From assembly GCA_963829085.1 (NCBI GenBank), contig CAWHHJ010000026.1, forward strand, positions 92,878 through 156,877: a stretch of 64,000 nt of DNA, given 5' to 3'. Source of the DNA: PALSA-1004 sp963829085 (lineage in GTDB: Bacteria; Pseudomonadota; Gammaproteobacteria; Burkholderiales; SG8-41). Both the position numbers and the translations under genes were made by a program. The notes below the pieces were generated by a model. That model saw nothing but the letters and a program-made list of their open reading frames with translations, was not told the DNA's origin and did no database searches. Numbering within the stretch: the stretch's first letter is position 1; each line of letters opens with the position of its first letter. Positions 27,201 to 36,658 of this stretch are shown here, piece after piece.

Positions 27201-29768
27201 TGCTCGGCCAATGCGCGATAACGAAGCAGAAGATACTGCTCGAAAATGTGCCGCCCGATTACATCCGCATTTCTTCCGGGCTCGGCAGCGCATCGCCGCG
27301 CAATCTGCTCGTGCTGCCTGTCGTGTTCGAGGGCCAATTGAAAGGTGTCATCGAGCTGGCGTCGTTCGAAGGCTTCAGCCATACGCACCAGGCGTTCCTC
27401 GAACAGCTCATGGAAAGTATCGGCATCGTCATTAACACCATCGAAGCGAATATGCGCACCGAAGACCTGCTGAAGCAGTCGCAATCGCTCGCGCAGGAGC
27501 TTGGCAGCCGGCAGGAAGAACTGCAGCAGACGAACCAGGAGCTGCAGGAAAAAGCACGGCTGCTTGCCCACCAGAACCAGGAGGTCGAACGCAAGAATTC
27601 GGAAGTGGAGCAGGCGCGGCAGGCGCTCGAGGATAAAGCGCAGCAGCTTGCGCTGACCAGTAAATATAAGTCCGAGTTCCTCGCGAACATGTCGCACGAA
27701 TTGCGCACGCCGCTCAACAGTCTGCTGATCCTTTCCGATCAGTTGTGTGCAAATACCGCCGGCAACCTGACGTCGAAACAGGTCGAGTTCGCCAAGACGA
27801 TCCATTCGTCGGGCAATGATCTCTTGATGCTGATCAACGACATTCTTGACTTGTCGAAGATCGAGTCGGGAACGGTCGTTGTCGATGTGGGCGAAGTGCT
27901 CCTAGACGAACTGCAGCGTTATGTCGAGCGCAATTTCCGCCACGTCGCCGAAGCGAAGACGCTCGATTTCCTCATTCGTCTCGATTCGCGGCTGCCGAAA
28001 TCAATGCTCACGGATGCCAAGCGCCTGCAGCAGATCATCAAGAACCTGCTTTCGAACGCATTCAAATTCACGCATACCGGTCAGGTGACATTGACTATCG
28101 AGCCGGTCAGCGGCGGATGGTCCGCGGAAAACGACGATCTGAATCGCTGCGGAGAAGTCCTCGCGTTTTCAGTCGCGGATACCGGCATCGGCATTTCGGG
28201 CGATAAGCAGCAGATCATTTTCGAAGCGTTTCAACAGGCGGACGGCAGCACCAGCCGCAAGTACGGCGGTACCGGTCTTGGTCTGGCAATCAGCCGCGAG
28301 CTTGCGCGCCTGCTGCAGGGCGAGATACGACTGGCGAGCAGCCCGACGCGGGGTAGCACGTTTACCTTGTATGTTCCGCGCGCGTATACCGCACGCGTTA
28401 CGCGAAAGCCGACGCCGTTGGATACATCCGCCATCGCAAACAACGCCATCGAGAAGGCAAAGTACACGAGCGGACGGGCAGCCGAACACCTGGATGCCGG
28501 TGGACAAGTACCTGCGATTTCGCTCAGCCAACCGGAGGCGCAGGCAGTGCTCGTCAATGAAGCGGGCGATGACCGCGATACCATACAGGCTGGCGATCGA
28601 GTACCGCTCGATCGTCGAGAATGACCTTGGCTTTTCCAAGTTTCTGCTGGATACAGCCCGGGAAATGGGATTCAAGGGTCTGGTGACCTCGCTCGGAGCA
28701 GCAGCGCTCGCGCTCACGCGTGAATACAAGCCGACCGCCATTACGCTCGACATATTTTTGACCGATATCGAAGGCTGGCGCGTGCTGGAGCGCCTGAAAA
28801 ACGACATACGCGCACGGCACATTCCAATCTGCGTAATTTCAACGGAAGAGGCGCGCGAGCGGGCGTTAAGTTGTGGTGCCCTGCGGTTCATTGCCAAGCC
28901 GATTCAGAGCAAGGCAGTGCTCGATGACTTGCTGGAACACCTGAAGACTTATACCAGCCTGCCGGCGCGCAATGTGCTCGTCGTCGACCATGATCCGGCA
29001 CGCATGCGCGTGATCCGCGAATACATCGATGGCGCTGAAGATGTGTTGATCGCCAACGCTGCCGACGGCGACATTGCGCTGCAGATGGTGCGCGAGCAGC
29101 GTCCCGATTGCATCGTGCTCAATCCTGCGGTGCCCGGCCTCGACCCGGGTCTGTTGATCGACGAAGCGCAATCCCATTCCGCGAGCCATGTCCCGATCCT
29201 TGTTTACAGCGAAGAGCAGGCGGCGCATAGCGATGGCACATGGCAACGCATCACGCGTAATCCCACGGTGCACTGGGTACATTCGCGGGAACGACTGCTC
29301 GATCAGAGCACTCTGGTGTTACACCGCAACACCGCCAAGCTGCCGATCGCGCAGCGGCGCGCGCTGGCTGAAATGTACGAGTCCAACAAGCTGCTTGCCG
29401 ACAAGCGTGTCCTGATCGTCGACGACGACGTGCGCAATATTTTCGCGCTGACCTCGGTGCTCGAACAGTACGACATGAATGTCGTGTCTGCTGACAATGG
29501 ACGCGACGCGATCGATTTACTCGATTCAGGCGATGAGGTCGACGTCGTGCTGATGGACATCATGATGCCGGAGATGGACGGCCTTGATACGACACGGGAG
29601 ATCCGGCGCATACCTTCGTGCAAGGATCTGCCGATTATTGCCGTCACTGCGAAGGCCATGAAAGGCGATCGCGACCGCTGTCTGGAAGCCGGCGCCTGGG
29701 ACTATCTGTCGAAGCCCGTCGATACCGAACAATTGCTAGCGGTTTTGCGGTTGTGGCTGCAGCGCTAG
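24273..29768 (+). CDS. Poly-HAMP hybrid histidine kinase with three receiver domains (three suspected indels)
   Basis: The restored length is about 1830 residues. Order: a degenerate HAMP-like start, nine HAMP units to about residue 880, a GAF domain (about 890-1060), a coiled coil, HisKA with phospho-histidine in FLANMSHELRTPLNSLLI (about 1140), a HATPase with ADTGIGISG and KYGGTGLGLAIS, and three receivers. There is no membrane helix, so it is cytoplasmic, like fungal group III (Nik1-type) kinases. Receivers 1 and 3 keep the acceptor Asp (ITLDIFLTD, VVLMDIMMP). Receiver 2 has Asn (CIVLNPAVPG). Frames break near 25117, 25693 and 28607, each repaired by removing one base. A second hybrid kinase follows 22 bases downstream. 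Confidence 0.88.
24846..26880 (+). repeat. Tandem 276-bp (92-codon) HAMP repeats
   Basis: Near-identical units recur with the marker NIADVTTAVAKGDLSKKITV and the linker AAEVTRVAREVGTEGRLGGQ. Unit markers begin at about 24882, 25157, 25432, 25709, 25985 and 26261, then two diverged units at about 26537 and 26813. Spacing is 276 bases, or about 277 where a frameshift is inferred. The central copies are very alike at DNA level, so copy number could change by recombination or be miscounted in assembly. Confidence 0.85.
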
Positions 29769-29790
29769 CAGCGAATGAAATAGACGTACC

Positions 29791-32001
29791 ATGGTGAAGC
29801 CATCGACCTTGATTAACACGCCTCCAAGCCTTCGCACCGACGACGTGGACGACAGGCCGAAAATACTGGTGGTCGACGACCGGCCGGAAAACCTGCTTGT
29901 CTCGAGGACATTGCTTGAAGAACTCGGGCAGGTCATCGCCCTGCGTTCAGGCGAGGAGGCGCTTAAGTGTTTGCTCGAAGACGACGTCGCCGTCATTCTG
30001 CTCGATGTAAACATGCCGGGCATGGACGGACTCGAAACTGCACGCTATGTCCGCATGCGCCAGAGAACCATGCATACGCCCATTATTTTCCTTACGGCGT
30101 ACGTGGAAGAGATGCACACCGCTAAGGGCTACGCACTCGGTGCAGTAGATTACATATTGACGCCGGTGATGCCGGATATCCTGCGCACGAAGGTAAAAGT
30201 GTTCGTCGACCTCTACCGGCTGAGACAGCAGGCGCACCGCGAAGTGGAGCAGCGAATTGCGCTCGCCAGGGAGCAGGCGGCGCGTGCCGCGGCGGAAGAA
30301 ACGATACGCCGCTCGACGTTCCTGGCCGATGCGAGCGATATCCTCAGCAGCACGCTCGATGCGGATGCAACTATCAAGACGCTCGCCCAGTTTCTCGTGC
30401 CGTTCCTTGGCGACATGTGCGCGCTTGCGCTTGTCGACGAGCAGCGCCAGTTGAAACGCATGGAAATCGCATGGCTGGCGGCGACCGATGTGTCTCATCG
30501 CCACGGTCGCTCAATCGGCGGTCTGCAAAACGCCGCATTGAATGCGGCGATGCACGAAGCTCTCGAGTCCGGCAATGTCGCGGTGGTCACGGAGCTTGAG
30601 CCCCGCCAAACCACACTCACCGCAACTGCGCAAGATGGTACAGAAGCTGAAATCATCGAACTTGGATTCAGGTTACGGTCACTTGCAGTGTTGCCGCTGG
30701 TTGCACGCGATCGCAAGCTCGGTGTGCTCGTGCTCGGCCTCGGCCCTTCCGACCGCCAATTTGACGCCGGAGCATTAACGCTGGCAGAGGATTTGGCCAC
30801 CCGCGCGGCAGTGTCGCTCGACAATTGCCTCCTGTACGCAAAAATCCAAGAGGCCGATCAACGCAAGAATGAGTTTCTCGCGATGCTCGCGCACGAGCTG
30901 CGAAATCCGCTCGCGCCCGTGCGCAACGCGGTGCAGATACTGATGATGCCGAATCAGCAACCGTCGAAGCTCGGATGGGGCATCGACATCATCGATCGTC
31001 AGACGCGTCAGCTCGTTCGCCTCGTGGATGATCTGCTCGATGTGGCGCGCATTACGCAGGGCAAGATTGAGCTCAAGATCGGTAACGTGGACGTTGCCGC
31101 TGTGGTGTCACTTGCGGTGGAAATGAACCGTCAGCTCGTCGATAAGCACAGTTACAAGCTTACGGTGAATCTGCCGCCCGCGCCGCTCTGCGTGCGCGGC
31201 GACCATTCGCGGATTGCGCAAGTGCTCTCTAACCTCGTGAACAACGCGCTTAAGTACACGGAGCCCGGTGGACGCATCACTGTAAACGTCGAAGCGGAGG
31301 ACAGCGAAGTGGTGTTCCGCGTGCGCGACAGCGGGATTGGCATCCCCAAGAACATGCTGCATTCGATATTCGAGTTGTTCACCCAGGCGGAACGATCGCT
31401 CGATCGTTCGCAGGGCGGTCTGGGTATCGGCTTAACGATCGTGCAACGGCTCGTCAGTATGCAGGGTGGCACTGTCGAGGCGTTCAGCGACGGCCCGCAA
31501 AAAGGCAGCGAGTTTGTCGTGCGACTGCCGCGTGTGAATATGCGCGTGCGGGCCAAAACCGAAGCGAACGCCGCCCGCGACAACGATATCCCGCAGCGCG
31601 TGCTTGTCGTTGACGACTATGCCGACGCTGCGGAGAGCATGGCGGCGCTGCTGCGTCTACACGGTCACGAGGTCCGCATTGCGCATGATGGCGCCGCCGC
31701 GATCGATGCTGCGCGCGAATTCAAGCCGGATGTTGTATTTCTCGATATCGGGCTGCCGCGGATGGACGGATATCAGGTCGTGCACGTGTTGCGGACCATG
31801 CCGGAGACTCGCGATTGCCATTTCATCGCGATCAGCGGCTACGGGCGCACCGATGATCACCGCCGCTCACGGGAAGCGGGTTTTTGCCGGCATCTCGTCA
31901 AGCCGGTAGACCTGCTTGCGATCGGCGAAGTTTTCGATTCAATCAAAAGCGGCCGCCTCGAGCGCCGCCAGCCGCCGGTGCTCGGTCTGGGCAGCGCGTA
32001 A
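29791..32001 (+). CDS. Hybrid histidine kinase: receiver-GAF-HisKA-HATPase-receiver
   Basis: This 736-residue soluble protein has an N-terminal receiver (KILVVDDRPENLLV, acceptor Asp in VAVILLDVNMPGMDG, residues about 23-140). A helical linker and a GAF domain (about 175-345) follow. HisKA has NEFLAMLAHELRNPLAPVRN, the HATPase has RVRDSGIGIP and GGLGIGLTIVQRL, and the C-terminal receiver has DVVFLDIGLPRMDGYQV. In the first receiver the usual lysine is replaced (DYILTPVMPDILRTKV), a variation seen in this subfamily. It probably works with the poly-HAMP kinase encoded immediately upstream. The frame is intact. Confidence 0.9.
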   Translation: MVKPSTLINTPPSLRTDDVDDRPKILVVDDRPENLLVSRTLLEELGQVIALRSGEEALKCLLEDDVAVILLDVNMPGMDGLETARYVRMRQRTMHTPIIFLTAYVEEMHTAKGYALGAVDYILTPVMPDILRTKVKVFVDLYRLRQQAHREVEQRIALAREQAARAAAEETIRRSTFLADASDILSSTLDADATIKTLAQFLVPFLGDMCALALVDEQRQLKRMEIAWLAATDVSHRHGRSIGGLQNAALNAAMHEALESGNVAVVTELEPRQTTLTATAQDGTEAEIIELGFRLRSLAVLPLVARDRKLGVLVLGLGPSDRQFDAGALTLAEDLATRAAVSLDNCLLYAKIQEADQRKNEFLAMLAHELRNPLAPVRNAVQILMMPNQQPSKLGWGIDIIDRQTRQLVRLVDDLLDVARITQGKIELKIGNVDVAAVVSLAVEMNRQLVDKHSYKLTVNLPPAPLCVRGDHSRIAQVLSNLVNNALKYTEPGGRITVNVEAEDSEVVFRVRDSGIGIPKNMLHSIFELFTQAERSLDRSQGGLGIGLTIVQRLVSMQGGTVEAFSDGPQKGSEFVVRLPRVNMRVRAKTEANAARDNDIPQRVLVVDDYADAAESMAALLRLHGHEVRIAHDGAAAIDAAREFKPDVVFLDIGLPRMDGYQVVHVLRTMPETRDCHFIAISGYGRTDDHRRSREAGFCRHLVKPVDLLAIGEVFDSIKSGRLERRQPPVLGLGSA

Positions 32002-32046
32002 CCGTAGCCATCGCGCATTCGTTGCGCGAGCGCACCACAAAACCAA

Positions 32047-32856
32047 CTAACGCTTTTTTGTTTTTAGCGCCGGCGTCAGATGCGGTGCGAGCGCCTGTAT
32101 CAGCTGGCCGAAAACGAGCGGATTGCCGGCCACGATATTGCCTGACTGCATATAGCCGCTGTTACCTTCGAGATCGCCGACGAGTCCGCCGGACTCGGTA
32201 ATCAAGAGGCTGCCGGCCGCCATATCCCAAGGGCTGAGACCGAATTCCCAAAAACCATCGAGCCGGCCGGCGGCGACATATGCGAGGTCAAGCGTGGCGG
32301 CACCCGCGCGCCGCATGCCGGATGTTTTCTCCGTCAGATCGCGAAAGATCGCCAGGTAAGCGTCGATGTGGGCGAACTCGCGAAATGGAAATCCAGTGCC
32401 GATCAGGCTTTTGTTGAGCTTGATGCGTTTACTGATGCGCAGGCGCTTGTCGTTGAGATATGCGCCGCGGCCGCGCGATGCGGTGAACAAGTCGTTGCGC
32501 ACCGGATCATAAATTACTGCCTGCGACATTACCTCTTTGTGCGCCAGCGCAATCGATACCGCGTATTGCGGAAAACCATGCAGGAAATTCGTCGTGCCAT
32601 CGAGGGGATCGATGATCCACTGATATTCGGACTTGCCGCTCGCGCCGCTTTCTTCCGCAAGGATCGCGTGCGACGGATACGCTTCGTGCAGGATGCGAAT
32701 GATCGCCTGCTCCGCTTCGCGGTCCACTTCGGATACGTAATCGTGAACTGCTTTCTCGGATACTGCGAGGATATCGAGATTCTGTGACGCGCGGTTGATG
32801 ATGTTCCCGGCGCGCCGCGCAGCTTTCACCGCTGTGTTCACCATCGGGTGCATCAT
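32047..32856 (-). CDS. suhB: Inositol-1-monophosphatase family protein
   Basis: The 269-residue protein has the metal-binding signatures of the family: ILAEESG, WIIDPLDGTTNFLHGFP and the C-terminal SPWDMAAGSLLITESGG. SuhB dephosphorylates inositol monophosphate and in proteobacteria also supports rRNA transcription antitermination. The start MMHPMVNTAVKAARRAG offers ATG at 32856 or 32853; MHPM is the usual beginning. It diverges from trmJ, a pairing common in betaproteobacteria. Confidence 0.93.
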   Translation of the reverse strand: MMHPMVNTAVKAARRAGNIINRASQNLDILAVSEKAVHDYVSEVDREAEQAIIRILHEAYPSHAILAEESGASGKSEYQWIIDPLDGTTNFLHGFPQYAVSIALAHKEVMSQAVIYDPVRNDLFTASRGRGAYLNDKRLRISKRIKLNKSLIGTGFPFREFAHIDAYLAIFRDLTEKTSGMRRAGAATLDLAYVAAGRLDGFWEFGLSPWDMAAGSLLITESGGLVGDLEGNSGYMQSGNIVAGNPLVFGQLIQALAPHLTPALKTKKR

Positions 32857-32957
32857 AGGGCGCTACTCGCATGCGTGGCCGCGCGATGCGCTGGCGCAGA
32901 AACGCCGCGCTCCGGCATTGCGGCTATCATCGTCATTTTCATGGGCGCTCATTCTAA

Positions 32958-33687
32958 GTGAATAATACCGACCCGCTGAAGAATATTCGCGTGGTGCTGA
33001 CACGACCGAGTCACCCCGGCAATATCGGCGCTGCGGCGCGTGCAATGAAAACGATGGGCCTCGACGCGTTATATATGGTGCAGCCGCGCGAGTTTCCGCA
33101 TAACGACGCCGACGTGCGGGCATCCGGTGCGCGCGACGTGCTGCAGAACGCGCAAGTCTCTGACACGCTCGCCGATGCTTTGCGCGGCTGCGTGTTTGCA
33201 GTTGCGACCTCGTCGCGACGGCGGGAACTGCGTCATGAGACGATGACTGCACGACAGGCAGCTCAAACGCTGCTGCAAGAGGCACACGCGCATCGCGTTG
33301 CGCTCGTCTTCGGTAACGAAACATCCGGCCTCAACGGTCATGAAGCGAGCCTGTGCAATGTTTGGGCGCACATTCCTGCAAATCCGCAGTACGCATCACT
33401 CAATCTCGCAGCGGCCGTACAGATTTTTGCGTATGAGTTGCGCATGGCCAACGGAAACCAGCGCGCCAGCATCGCCACCCGAATTCGAACCGGCTGCGAT
33501 GGAAGACGTGGAGCGGCTGTACGAGCACTTCGAGCGCACGATGATCGCGAGCGGCTTTGTCGATCCCCGACAACCGAAACGTTTGCTGGCGCGCCTGAGA
33601 AGGCTGCTTGCGAGAGCGCGGCTCGAGATCGAAGAAGTCAATATCCTGCGCGGTTTCCTGAAGTCGGTGGACAGAGACCGCAGATAA
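32958..33687 (+). CDS. trmJ: tRNA (cytidine/uridine-2'-O)-methyltransferase TrmJ (one indel)
   Basis: TrmJ methylates the ribose at position 32 of tRNAs. The restored length is 242 residues. The SPOUT fold is shown by IRVVLTRPSHPGNIGAAARA, ALVFGNETSGL and ANPQYASLNLAAAVQIFAYE. The C-terminal extension FEPAAMEDVERLYEHFERTM is also typical. The frame breaks near 33464: after AACGGAAACCAG one C must be removed to read APASPPEFEPAAMED. Both segments are conserved. Confidence 0.9.
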
Positions 33688-33721
33688 GAGTGCGTCTGGC
33701 CGCGAGCGACGCGTCTAATAG

Positions 33722-33750
33722 TTGATGAGAATAGTAGGACAACGTATGCT
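33722..33750 (+). promoter_or_regulatory. Candidate sigma70 promoter of cysE
   Basis: TTGATG at 33722-33727 and TATGCT at 33745-33750 are separated by exactly 17 bases, each matching four of six consensus bases. They lie 28 bases before cysE and just after the trmJ stop. Confidence 0.45.
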
Positions 33751-33777
33751 GCCCAACTCTTTGCTCGTTGTTCGACC

Positions 33778-34506
33778 ATGTTGTCACATCTCAGAGAAGA
33801 AATTGCGGTCGTCTTCGATCGTGATCCCGCAGCGCGCAACACCTGGGAAGTAATCACCTGTTATCCCGGGTTCCATGCCTTACTCGTGCATCGTCTCGCG
33901 CATGCACTTTGGCGCTCGGGACTGCGCTGGCCGGCGCGTTTCGTGTCGCATTTGGGCCGCTGGCTGACTGGTATTGAGATTCATCCGGGCGCACAGATCG
34001 GCCGCCGGTTTTTCATCGACCACGGCATGGGTGTTGTCATCGGCGAAACCGCAATCATTGGTGACGACTGCACGCTTTATCACGGCGTCACGCTGGGCGG
34101 AACATCATGGAACAAAGGAAAGCGCCATCCGACGCTCGCGAACGGCGTTGTCATTGGCGCCGGCGCGAAAGTGCTGGGCCCGATCACTGTCGGTGACGGT
34201 GCACGTGTCGGCTCCAACGCGGTCGTCGTGAAGAATGTTCCCCCGGGGGCGACGGCGATTGGAATTCCGGCGCGCATCATCGAGAAAGAAGCGTCCGACA
34301 AGACGGGCTTTTCTGCGTATGCGGTGGGCAGCGACATGAACGATCCGGTGACGCGCGCCATACACGAACTCATCGACCACGGCATGCATACGGATCAGCG
34401 CATAGACCAGATCCTCGAGCACTTGAAACGCCTAGGTGCCGACTGTGAAGACGCGCGGAAACGCGACGCGTTCAATGCGAACGTACTCAACAAGATGGTT
34501 GACTAA
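33778..34506 (+). CDS. cysE: Serine O-acetyltransferase
   Basis: The 242-residue protein makes O-acetylserine from serine and acetyl-CoA, the first step of cysteine synthesis. The left-handed beta-helix is shown by the hexapeptide repeats IEIHPGAQIGRRFFIDHGMG, VVIGETAIIGDDCTLYHGVT, LGGTSWNKGKRHPTL and VVIGAGAKVLGPITVGDGA, with the catalytic histidine in FIDHGMG. Its position just upstream of iscR and two cysteine desulfurases links cysteine supply with Fe-S assembly. The stop codon lies inside the first predicted IscR site. Confidence 0.95.
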   Translation: MLSHLREEIAVVFDRDPAARNTWEVITCYPGFHALLVHRLAHALWRSGLRWPARFVSHLGRWLTGIEIHPGAQIGRRFFIDHGMGVVIGETAIIGDDCTLYHGVTLGGTSWNKGKRHPTLANGVVIGAGAKVLGPITVGDGARVGSNAVVVKNVPPGATAIGIPARIIEKEASDKTGFSAYAVGSDMNDPVTRAIHELIDHGMHTDQRIDQILEHLKRLGADCEDARKRDAFNANVLNKMVD

Positions 34507-34519
34507 ATAGCTCGGGTAT
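34495..34519 (+). promoter_or_regulatory. Predicted IscR type 1 operator, upstream site
   Basis: The 25 bases match 21 of 25 positions of the E. coli IscR type 1 consensus as I remember it. They include the left core GGTTGACTAAAT and the right core TCGGGTAT. The site overlaps the cysE stop and the -35 element and spacer of the iscR promoter. Holo-IscR binds type 1 sites to repress its own operon. Confidence 0.7.
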
Positions 34520-34527
34520 CGTATAGT
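34499..34527 (+). promoter_or_regulatory. Promoter of the iscR-suf operon
   Basis: TTGACT (34499-34504) and TATAGT (34522-34527) are separated by exactly 17 bases, each with five of six consensus matches. Transcription would start near 34534, about 57 bases before iscR. Both predicted IscR sites overlap the promoter and start point, an arrangement that would give repression. Confidence 0.7.
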
Positions 34528-34547
34528 TGACAGAAATGGTCGTGTAT
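34523..34547 (+). promoter_or_regulatory. Predicted IscR type 1 operator, downstream site
   Basis: The 25 bases match 22 of 25 consensus positions, with left half ATAGTTGAC and right half GGTCGTGTAT. The centre lies 28 bases from the centre of the upstream site. It covers the -10 element and the presumed start of transcription. Confidence 0.72.
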
Positions 34548-34590
34548 ATGGAACGCCTCTTAACCTCTTGAATCGTTTCGGGGAATTAGC

Positions 34591-35073
34591 ATGAGACTAA
34601 CGACAAAAGGCCGCTTTGCAGTAACCGCAATGGTCGACTTGGCCCTCCAGCATGGCAGCGGTCCGGTGACACTTGCCGAAATCAGCGAACGTCAGCGTAT
34701 TTCGTTGTCGTACTTGGAGCAGCTGTTCGGCAAGCTGCGGCGCGGTGCGCTGGTGGACAGCGTGCGCGGCCCCGGCGGTGGTTACTGCCTCGCTCGTGAC
34801 ACGGAAAAAGTTTCGGTCGCTGACATTATCGTTGCGGTCGACGAGCCAATCGATGCGACCCAATGCGGTGGTAAGGAAAACTGCCACGACGACCATAAAT
34901 GCATTACGCACGATCTATGGGCGAACCTCAACGCCCATATATTCGACTATCTCCGCGCCGTTACCCTGAAGCAGCTCGTCGACAATCAAAAGGCCAAGCA
35001 AAGCGGCGTCACACAGGTGCACGACATGCGCGACAAACCGCAGAAGCGCGAGCGGACACCCGTCACGCTTTGA
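34591..35073 (+). CDS. iscR: Fe-S cluster-sensing repressor IscR
   Basis: This 160-residue Rrf2-family regulator starts MRLTTKGRFAVTAMVDLALQ. It has the winged helix-turn-helix with ISLSYLEQLFGKLRR and VRGPGGGYCLARD. The three cluster ligands are present with the correct Cys-x5-Cys-x5-Cys spacing (CGGKENCHDDHKC). IscR with a 2Fe-2S cluster represses its own operon, and two matching type 1 sites lie upstream. It is the first gene of the Fe-S assembly operon, ending five bases before the desulfurase gene. Confidence 0.95.
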   Translation: MRLTTKGRFAVTAMVDLALQHGSGPVTLAEISERQRISLSYLEQLFGKLRRGALVDSVRGPGGGYCLARDTEKVSVADIIVAVDEPIDATQCGGKENCHDDHKCITHDLWANLNAHIFDYLRAVTLKQLVDNQKAKQSGVTQVHDMRDKPQKRERTPVTL

Positions 35074-35078
35074 CTTAC

Positions 35079-36225
35079 ATGGCACACGTCTATCTCGATC
35101 ACAATGCAACCACACCGCTCGATGAGCGTGTTTTGGCGGCGATGCTGCCCTTCCTGCGCGAGCAGTACCGGCAATGCTTCGAGCCGGCATGAGCTTGGCA
35201 CGGTAGCGCGCAAGGCCGTGAACGACGCACGCGAGCAGATCGCGGCGCTGGTGGGCGCGCAACCTGCACAACTTATCTTCACGAGCGGTGGCACAGAGTC
35301 GAACAACGCCTTTATCAAGGGCGCCGCCGGTATGCTCAAGCCGAGCCAGTTAGCGGTCAGCGCAATCGAGCACCCGTGCGTCGCGAAACCGGCTCAGGAG
35401 CTCGTGCGCGTCGGATGGAAGTTGCGCAAGCTATCGGTCGACGCCGCTGGACGTGTAAACGTCGATGATGTGCGTGAGGCGCTGCGCACGCCGACCGGGA
35501 TTGTCTCGGTGATGCTGGCCAACAATGAGACCGGCGTGATTCAGGACGTTGCCGCGATCGCGGAGCTCGCGCGTGCGGCGCGGGCTTGGGTACACACCGA
35601 TGGGGTCCAGGCGCTAGGCAAGATAGACGTTAACTTCGATCAACTGAATGTGCACGCGATGACCTTGTCGGCACATAAAATTTACGGCCCGAAAGGTGTC
35701 GGTGCACTGGTGCTCGACAAACGCATCGAGCTCAAACCGCTTATCAGCGGCGGTGGTCATGAGCAGGGCATGCGCTCCGGCACTGAAAACGTTCCGGGCA
35801 TTGTCGGCTTTGGCGCCGCATGCCAACTGGCTTCAGGCCGCATGCATGATCTTGCGCCGCGCCTCGCAGCCCTGCGTGAGCGACTCGAACACGGCTTGCA
35901 TCGCATGGATGCCGTAATCTTTGGCGGCGCTGCGGCCCGGGTTCCCAACACCACGTATTTCTCACTGCCGGACATCGATGGCGAGACGCTCGTTATTGAA
36001 CTGGACAAGGCGGGATTCGCGGTGGCGAGCGGCGCAGCCTGCTCGAGCGCCAGCAATGAGCCATCCGCGACGCTGCTCGCGATGGGCGTGGCGCCTGAGC
36101 TCGCGCGCGGCGGCGTCCGTGTAAGTCTTGGCAAGGACAATACGGCGGCGCAGGTCGATGATTTTCTGCGTGTGCTCGGGAGCGTTTTTTCCCGCTTAAA
36201 AACGTTGACTGCTATTGCTGTCTAA
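35079..36225 (+). CDS. iscS: NifS/IscS-type cysteine desulfurase (one indel)
   Basis: The restored length is 381 residues, starting MAHVYLDHNATTPLDERVL. This PLP enzyme takes sulphur from cysteine for cluster assembly. Motifs include FTSGGTESNNAFIKG, the PLP lysine in TLSAHKIYGPKGVGAL, GGHEQGMRSGTENV, and the active-site cysteine loop ASGAACSSASNEPS. The frame breaks near 35168: GAGCAGTACCGGCAATGC needs one C removed to read EQYGNASSRHELG. It is somewhat shorter than E. coli IscS. A second desulfurase, sufS, lies in the same operon. Confidence 0.9.
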
Positions 36226-36261
36226 GAATCGTGAAACCGAAAAACGTAATGGTGAAAATCG

Positions 36262-36606
36262 ATGTCGATAACATTGACTGAAGCTGCAGCGAAGCAGATT
36301 CAAAAGCAGCTTACGAAGCGCGGCGCGGGACTCGGCTTACGCGTAGGCGTCAAGAAAGTGGGTTGTTCAGGATTCGCCTACACGTTCGATTATGCGGACG
36401 AGGTTCGCGCCGATGATCACACGTTCGAAGCACACAGCGCAAAAGTAGTGGTCGACGACAACAGCCTGTCATTCATCGATGGTTCGCGCGTCGATTTCGT
36501 CAAAGAAGGCTTGAAGCAGATGTTCAAGTTCGACAATCCTAACGTCGACAGCATGTGCGGTTGCGGCGAGAGCTTCAGTTTGAAGGAAAAAGCGCCAACC
36601 CGGTGA
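36262..36606 (+). CDS. iscA: A-type Fe-S carrier (IscA/SufA)
   Basis: The 114-residue HesB/IscA family protein keeps all three conserved cysteines, in VGCSGFAY and the C-terminal CGCGESF. A-type proteins carry clusters from scaffolds to target enzymes. IscA and SufA cannot be separated by motif; its place between an IscS-type gene and sufB fits either name. The C-terminal tail (SLKEKAPTR) is slightly longer than usual. Confidence 0.9.
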   Translation: MSITLTEAAAKQIQKQLTKRGAGLGLRVGVKKVGCSGFAYTFDYADEVRADDHTFEAHSAKVVVDDNSLSFIDGSRVDFVKEGLKQMFKFDNPNVDSMCGCGESFSLKEKAPTR

Positions 36607-36658
36607 CTTTGGCCCGCCGTCTGCACCGTCTGACACCTCAATCCAGCGAAATATAGCT

